A stretch of 15,631 nucleotides of DNA, from positions 1 to 15,631 of the forward strand of contig JAAAJB010000701.1 in NCBI GenBank assembly GCA_016098155.1. Reading direction: 5' to 3'. Every line of letters starts with the position of its first letter. Positions within the stretch are counted from its first letter, which is position 1. Positions 10,701 to 15,631 of the stretch are shown here, piece by piece. The stretch comes from Actinomortierella ambigua. Its lineage: Eukaryota; Mortierellomycota; Mortierellomycetes; Mortierellales; Mortierellaceae. The notes under the pieces are model-generated. The model was not told the DNA's origin, did no database searches, and was given only the letters and a program-made list of their open reading frames with translations. A program made the translations under genes and the position numbers.

Positions 10701-13700
10701 TGTAGCTGTGTGAATACGCAATGCTGATCGTCTCCGTTAAATTGGCTGTCGACTCCCACAGCTTGGTGCGTGTCTTATTCCTCTCGCTTTGTGTCTCAAA
10801 CAGCGCCGGGTGGACCAGTAGCGGCGCATTGCTAGTAGCGACCACTCCCCGTTGATTCCGGATCACAGGCTGAAACTCGAACACAGATGGGAAAAACTCG
10901 GCCACGTTCGGATTATAGTCCGAGATATCGTTCAATGGCTTGCTACGCATGCACTCAAACACCATGCAGCTCAGGTGGTCTTGTCGGCCCGGGTTCCTGG
11001 CATGTTCGGCTTCCTCGGGCGAAGTAAGACGCCTCAAGAGCATGCGGGACACAAAGGCACTAAGCTTGGGGATAATGACCAGCAGGAAAACGCGCGGGTT
11101 GGGAATCTTGACAAAGCACCGAATGTCGTTAAAGGTCTCCACGCCATGGAAATCACGTAGTACTTGGCGGACCTGTGGATTGCTGATGATTGATGTAGTG
11201 ACATCCCTAAAGTACTGATCGCATGACGCATCGTCTCCTCCAGCCATGATCTCGCCATCTGCCAGCTGCGAGAGTGAGTGCTCCATAAACAGATGGAGAA
11301 TCGCAAGGTCGCGGTCCGCACAGCAAAGCTCCCGAAGCTGATCTTTGTAGGGTGCTGCAATGTTGTTCTCGGATACCCTTGCCACTCTTGCTAGCTCAGC
11401 CTCCAGCATCGAAGTTGTCAGGCTAGTCGTGCTGGCGTTGTTGTTGGACTTCATCAGTCCATACAGCTCCCTAGCTGCAGTTTGGGGAACAACAAGGCCG
11501 CTGGCCTCAGGCAATGTCCCGACCGACGTGGCCATGCCAAGGGTGTGGAGGCACTTTTTGGAAAACACCACTGTGCCTTCGTCCCGGCCAGAGGCCAGTG
11601 AGGGCTTAAGCGGCGCAGGGAATGCCAGTGCAATGAATCGGTGTTGGCGCAACAGTGTAGGTGGATCGAACAGCCAAGGATAAATGAAGCGTTGATCCTC
11701 GACCGGCTGAACTGTTGGACGGATCCTCATGCGCCCAATAGCGTGAATAGCTTCAAATGTCGAAAGACTAGACAGAATGAGACGGTCGACCTCGAGCACC
11801 TTAGACTTCAGCTTGTGGAATGCTCGGCGGCGTTTGGGGTCGACGCATGGCTCCATCCAGAGCTCCGTCACAATCTCCCCTGACACTTGACTTCTGAACA
11901 CAAGGTACTGGACAGCACAAACAATGTCCCTGCTCGTGCGAGCCTCACTCTTGGTCGTCACATGCACTTCCTTGTAGAACACAGCCCTGTTGAGGTGGAT
12001 TGACGCCAGCAAGAAGCCCTCTCCTAATCGTTGCGCGCACAGATACTGGAAGGCAATGTCCTGAGAGGCCGCCATCACGTTTTCGGCCAGATAGACGTGA
12101 TCCAAATTCTGGTCCTTCCATCCCCAGTGTCGGTGAACAAGGTACGACCGCATGATAGATTCTTCACCAATAGGCTCCGACACATGTGTATGAAAGCCAG
12201 TCAGCGCCAACTCGGGGGTATGACTCAAGGGTGCCTCAAAAATGAGGTGCCGCATGAGAAAGAGGTGAAGTGGCCGCTGACACTTCCAAAAGCAAGCAGA
12301 GATTTGATCCGAGTTGTGAAGTTTGATTGCCCCTTGTTCGTCCATGGTAGCCTTGAAGATTGCCAGCGACTCTTCAAGCTCTTGTGTCACGCTGTACCTC
12401 TGTGTGTGGCTCAGGCCAAAGAATCGGATTTGGAAGCGAATGAGTGTATCATAGTTGTCGCGAAACAGCCTCAACTCGCAAAATTGTGCATTGGACAGCT
12501 CGGATCCGTACGAATGGAAGGTCTTGACGAATACACCACGCGAAACAAACGTGGCCCAAGTCTTCTCTAAATGCCTCCGGATCTGCTCAACCGACAAGTC
12601 CATGGTCTCTGAGTACTTTACAAGAGAGTGGTCGTTGTCTTGGGAGGACGGCAAGAATGCTGGAGGGTCCGCGAGCAAAAGCACGCTAAACTCGTGCTCA
12701 TTGTACCAGCAACGGCTATACTGGTAATCTCCATCTCGAGCATACGCCTCCCACTGTTCCGCCATTCGCGCGAGGTACTTGCGCTGATCCTCCTTCTCTT
12801 GTTCCTCGAGGGAGAGACCTTTTGAGCTGTGCCGTCCACGGTCGCGATGCTTGGATTTCTGGCTGTTGATGGCTTGGCTCGCGATGGTATGAGACGCAAC
12901 CATCCCTCGAAGCGCGACATCCGAGTCACTGAGTCCAACAAGGTAGCGGTGGAGTCGGTACACTTTGGCATAGACTGAGTGGTTGGAGTTGATGGGCGCA
13001 TGCTGCGAGTTGAGGAAATGGATGGCGAATGCCTGATAGGCAACAATGTCAATCTCGATCTTGGGAGACTCGAGTCTGCTGAGAAAGTCCTTGTCGCGCC
13101 AATCTCCTGAAGCTTGACCCTTCAGCTTGTACTGGACAGTGACATGCGGGAGCCAGTTGAGGGTCATGGTGATCAGATAACGACCATAAGACTGGCGATC
13201 GGGATCTGTGCCAAAGAAGACGCCCTTTATCCGGAAGCCTTGGCGGATGCGGACACCGATCAAGCGATCGACAGGTATATTCAAGAGATATTCCTTGCAG
13301 GCTGTCTCCATCATCTTAATCGGCTCTGGCTGACTCTTGGGATCCCAGGGGAAGTTGGCCATAGAGTAGGCGATATAGTCTTCCTTTTCGTCAACGTCGT
13401 CAAGGCCGGGTTTGGGCTTGAGCAAGCAGAGTTCACGGATCAGAAAGGACCTGTGATACATGTTGGGAGCAACACGCAGTGCTGATGTGCCGCCTCCCGT
13501 GTTCTGTCGCTCAACCTTTGGGCACTCTTGGGAATACATAAACTTGCCGAGGGTTGAGTCCGTGACATACTTGAGGGCCTCGACATCCTGAATGAATCCC
13601 CAGTTGCAGCTTGGATTGATGCCTTCTTTGCTCCCAAGCTGAATAATCGAGCAGCATACATCCAGCTCCATCAATCGCCTCAGGATCCAGCTACCTTGCA

Positions 13701-15305
13701 GCAGATTCGACTTGACCACGCCATCGGTAATGATTATCATTGAGGGAGAGGCCATGTCCGGCATGAGGTCTAGTGCAAACAAGCCAGTGTTGAGGGTGTA
13801 TGAGAGATTGGCACCTGACAGTCCGACACCCCACGACTTGCGACCGCTGATATCGTCTTCGGCGTCCATTTCCGCGCTGTCAGGATCAATCGCGTCTTCA
13901 ACAGCCAATGAGTAGCCGAGCTCCTCCCTTGTCCTCCGTAGTTTTCCTCGGAACTGCGAGAGCTTTGACTGGAACTTCGCCAGCTCCTCCTTCAGTGCAC
14001 GGAGGACCACGTCGAGGTTGTCACGAGTGAGAACAAAGTCCTGCAAGAGGACCTTCATTGTAGGAAAGTTGGCCAGCATCTCTCCGGTATGGATATTGCT
14101 TGCAAAATGAGAGCACTCTGCAATCACAGTGATATGAATCTCAGCCTGTATTTGTACGAAACAATGTGCAGCAAATGACGAATGGGTCAGAACATGTTGA
14201 TAGGAACTGCAGCTCAAGAAAGAACGCCTTGCTAAAAATCGTTTTGCTTACATCCACAAACGTGTCGTCGATTCCTGGACACGAAAACTTTTCGGCTAGT
14301 CCTGTCAAGCACTTTGTAAGTCTAACGTAGTTAAGAAAAAGAAAGGCCCGAAGACGTTTAGTACGCTGCCATCCTGACACTGAGAGACAAAAATACAGCG
14401 AGGGTATACGATAGCACATACGTCTCCATGACTTGACCCATGACAATCTTTGTGCCAACGGAATCCACAGTGAGCACAGACGAGCTCACGTCCAGCAGGA
14501 ACACGGTGCGATACTGTTTGTTGATGTAGAACACGCGTGTTTGGGGTACAAATCGAAGTTGGGGTGCAGCCTCCTGTGAAGAACCCTCAGTCCACGGTAG
14601 ATGCTTATTTGCCGATGCGTGCAGTACTTGGATGTTCTATCATTGCAGATTTGGGACAAGGAGGAACGTTTAGAGGTTTGTCCTGGGTTTTTCATGGCGA
14701 AATGCAAACAAAAAAAGCAATCTCGTTGATACGCTGTTTACTGCCGTGTACCTTGGTGGACATGGATTGAACATCGCGGAAAATGTTCTTGAGGAGCGAC
14801 TCCTCCAAGTCGGCACGGCAGAGCAGTCTCTGGTCCTGAACGAAAATGGCCATGCTTCTAGCATCTTCCAAATGGGGCCCAGCCCCTTCTTCCTCTCGTT
14901 CTTCAGAGCTACCTCCCTTTGATGTCTCCAGAACTGATTCGGGAAATGTAGTGGTAGTCGGATAGCCCTCGTTTTCTTCTGCAATCCCAGCCAGCTGAGA
15001 AGTGGGCGAATCCGACTTTCGAGTGCGGTGTGGTGATGGAGTGCTATTGCCAGTGTTGTTGATGTTGTTGTTGCCACTACTGCCACCAAAGGAAGGAGCT
15101 GGCTTGGTGTTCGAGTACAGCTTCCGGTTATCAGAAGCATCATCCACAGTATCGGACGCCTCTCCCGCGGACTCTTCCGTGCTCACATCCTCTTGAAAGT
15201 AGTAGCTGGAGCATAACGGGAATAGATGACCAATTTGTTAGTGATGATGACATTTCATAGTTAGCTTTCCTTCATTCCTGCTGTCCTGATCCCGTACCTT
15301 GCCAT
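1869..15305 (-). CDS. SZT2: SZT2-like KICSTOR scaffold protein (eight coding exons)
   Basis: Exons by inspection, 5' to 3': 15305-15298, 15205-14752, 14636-14422, 14321-14252, 14145-10547, 10484-8162, 8055-7832, 7731-1869. All phases join, giving 4,251 residues and a TGA stop. The start ATG has A at -3 and G at +4, and an in-frame TGA lies five codons upstream. Blocks resembling human SZT2 (from memory, about 3,430 residues) appear in the same order: FVPQTRVFYINKQYR then DVSSS at about 183-207; IIIITDG at 385-391; MYHRSFL at 478; VRIRQGFRI at 547; EIVTELWMEP at about 1006; FACPVV at about 1981; and TPVRQVLSIP plus YLKQNL just after 2224. In animals SZT2 joins KPTN, ITFG2 and KICS2 in KICSTOR, which anchors GATOR1 on lysosomes and restrains TORC1 when amino acids are low. 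A vacuolar role here is inferred. The extra length is mostly Ser/Gly/Gln/Asn/Ala/His-rich filler. Homology is fairly sure. Exon edges at introns 2 and 5 are less sure. Confidence 0.85.
7732..7831 (-). other. SZT2: Intron 7 (phase 2, 100 bases)
   Basis: The donor is GGCTA|GTATGT and the acceptor is AACAACAG|CGGACA. The join gives HHHGY-GHSHTVQVGDFAFFYN. The alternative acceptor TTCAG|GTTGGC a little downstream is out of phase. The ATG at 7748 lies inside this intron, so it is not a real start. Confidence 0.7.
8056..8161 (-). other. SZT2: Intron 6 (phase 0, 106 bases) with a 22-T tract
   Basis: The donor is CATGCA|GTGAGT and the acceptor is a run of 22 T followed by ACAG|GATATT. The join restores LKLTHA-DIDFILP, a segment that is continuous in human SZT2 as remembered. 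The T run abuts the acceptor and serves as the polypyrimidine tract. Confidence 0.85.
8162..10484 (-). other. SZT2: Protein region: central SZT2 blocks (exon 6)
   Basis: This exon encodes residues 1449-2223. Ordered blocks include FWMIFGAPKGNYVQLYFF near 1868, FACPVVHSVSWPLHWR near 1981 and RRLVIEVYGVEKPG near 2172. These are the kind of alternating strand/helix segments seen in SZT2. Between them lie Ser/Asp-rich and Gln-rich linkers, including a Gln tract followed by a His/Ser/Pro stretch near 8560-8620, which are probably flexible. No catalytic motif is visible, which fits a scaffold. The exon ends in LKLTHA, joined by intron 6 to DIDFILP, and human SZT2 has a matching uninterrupted CKLTPADVQFI run. 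That supports the splice. Confidence 0.65.
10485..10546 (-). other. SZT2: Intron 5 (phase 2, 62 bases; boundaries uncertain)
   Basis: The preferred donor is CTGAG|GTAAAT and the acceptor is GTATAG|GGTT, giving DGTLR-VHNRNSS. A second phase-compatible pair exists: donor GATG|GTACGC at 10556 with acceptor AAATAG|AGCC ending at 10499, giving RRD-EPVYRVHN. The first has the better donor. The second has the acceptor closer to the poly-T tract. An intron is needed here because the upstream frame stops at 10543. Confidence 0.6.
14146..14251 (-). other. SZT2: Intron 4 (phase 0, 106 bases)
   Basis: The donor is GTGGAT|GTAAGC and the acceptor is AATACAG|GCTGAG. The join reads DDTFVD-AEIHITVIA, parallel to the human CIDFQPEIYVTI segment. 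Branch candidate TTCTGAC lies mid-intron. Confidence 0.75.
14322..14421 (-). other. SZT2: Intron 3 (phase 2, 100 bases)
   Basis: The donor is GAGAC|GTATGT and the acceptor is CGTTAG|ACTTAC, with a TTAACTAC branch-like site just before. The join gives VMETLTKCLTGLAEKF, which matches the helix expected after the DxSxS strand. The nearby TTACAAAG acceptor is out of phase and would hit a stop. Confidence 0.75.
14637..14751 (-). other. SZT2: Intron 2 (phase 0, 115 bases)
   Basis: The donor is ACCAAG|GTACAC and the chosen acceptor is AATGATAG|AAC. An alternative in-phase acceptor, TTCACAG|GAG at 14574, would drop 21 residues. I prefer the upstream acceptor because those residues (NIQVLH to HLPWTEGSSQ) parallel the human VLSVLPPGW segment just before the VWA strand, and because 115 bases is closer to the other intron lengths. 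An in-frame TAG directly before the acceptor shows that the sequence further upstream cannot be coding in this frame. Confidence 0.6.
15206..15297 (-). other. SZT2: Intron 1 (phase 2, 92 bases)
   Basis: The donor is AAG|GTACGG and the acceptor is CTCCAG|C. A CACTAACAAAT branch site lies about 35 bases before the acceptor. The intron interrupts codon 3, so the first coding exon holds only ATGGCAAG. Joining gives M-A-S-Y-Y-F-Q-E-D and keeps the frame of exon 2, which otherwise has no ATG start (it would begin at a GTG). Confidence 0.65.
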
Positions 15306-15317
15306 GATGAGGAGCTC

Positions 15318-15449
15318 TCAGTTATCCGTGCGAGTGGAGGATCGCACGCACGTCGGAAAAAGAGTGAACATGAAAGCATTCATGTTACCCCTCGTGTACA
15401 TGTAGTTCCCCAACTCCCGCGCGCTAAGTCCCCGTGACCGTGAAATCAT
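15318..15449 (-). promoter_or_regulatory. Possible upstream ORF of the SZT2 leader
   Basis: A 43-codon reading frame with four in-frame ATG codons (the first at 15449) ends with TGA at 15318. The stop is 12 bases before the main ATG and in the same frame. If the transcript starts upstream of 15449, it would be read before the main frame and could lower or condition SZT2 translation. The transcription start is not visible, so this is only a candidate. It also shows that the main frame cannot extend further 5' without splicing. Confidence 0.35.
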
Positions 15450-15631
15450 TAGGATTTTTTTTCTTTTTTTATGGTCAGTACCACTGAGGCCATACCTTCA
15501 CCTGGACCCGGAAGCATGTGCTGCTGGAAAATTCGTAATAACGCATATAGGATGGGCCGAGGAGGACACACTGTTGAGATTCTATTATGCCCCGCTTTTT
15601 TTTTTTTTTTTTTTGTATTCCGGGGGATTCA
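15450..15631. other. Upstream region with poly-A/T runs, no gene seen
   Basis: This is sequence 5' of the SZT2-like gene. It has a 19-T run at 15596-15614 (plus strand) and an interrupted T-rich stretch near 15454-15470. On the gene strand these read as A-rich tracts, which often mark nucleosome-poor fungal promoters. No convincing TATA box or coding frame is visible. Confidence 0.35.

Larger units (their letters stand above)
12860..14636 (-). other. SZT2: Protein region: N-terminal VWA-like module of SZT2
   Basis: This covers roughly residues 155-680 across exons 3-5. A hydrophobic strand (TVFLLDVSSSV) carries the VWA metal-site motif DxSxS at D203, S205 and S207. After two small exons comes a Lys/Arg/Gln-rich helix at about 300-325. 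A core strand (SMIIITDGV) follows, with T389, D390 and G391, and then another strand (CCSIIQLGS). This strand order and the DxSxS/TDG pair are typical of VWA domains. The run GRKSWGVGLSGANLSYTLN before the TDG strand parallels human SZT2 closely. Residues upstream of 118 (Ser, Asn, Glu and Pro-rich) look disordered. Metal binding is inferred from motif conservation only. Confidence 0.7.

Noticed and set aside
1..15631. CRISPR array, insertion sequence, bacterial operon or rRNA/tRNA genes
   Set aside because: No spaced direct repeats, terminal inverted repeats with a transposase, Shine-Dalgarno-led gene strings or cloverleaf-like segments were seen. The spliced giant gene shows that the DNA is eukaryotic nuclear.

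Overview
The window is eukaryotic and most likely fungal. It is dominated by one very large multi-exon gene on the minus strand. The introns are short (62 to about 115 bases) with GT..AG ends, and one has a clear CTAAC branch site. The protein carries long Gln, Asn, Ser, Gly, Ala and His tracts, and the flanks hold CT and GT microsatellites and poly-A/T runs. Together with moderate GC content this fits an early-diverging fungus such as a Mortierella relative. That placement is inference, not proof.

The gene runs from a start codon at 15305 to a TGA stop at 1869. I reconstruct eight coding exons whose phases all join without a break (12,756 coding bases, 4,251 residues). Blocks scattered along the protein resemble human SZT2 as I remember it. 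SZT2 is the giant scaffold of the KICSTOR complex, which holds the GATOR1 GAP at the lysosome so that amino-acid shortage can switch off TORC1. The N-terminal half has a von Willebrand factor A-like fold with an intact DxSxS motif and a TDG motif. The C-terminal half has conserved blocks separated by long low-complexity inserts, then an acidic tail and a short hydrophobic end. I see no other confident protein-coding gene.

Layout from right to left, which is 5' to 3' for the gene: 15306-15631 is upstream sequence with poly-A/T runs and a possible upstream ORF whose stop lies just before the start codon in the same frame. 15305-14146 holds four small exons. 14145-7732 holds three exons. 7731-1869 is one 5.9 kb terminal exon. 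A canonical AATAAA lies just past the stop.

The left 1.87 kb (1-1868) looks intergenic. It contains a (TC)21 microsatellite and a GT-rich tract. At the extreme left edge there is a weak sign of the 5' end of a second minus-strand gene (a good splice donor at 84 and acceptor at 21) that would continue outside the window.
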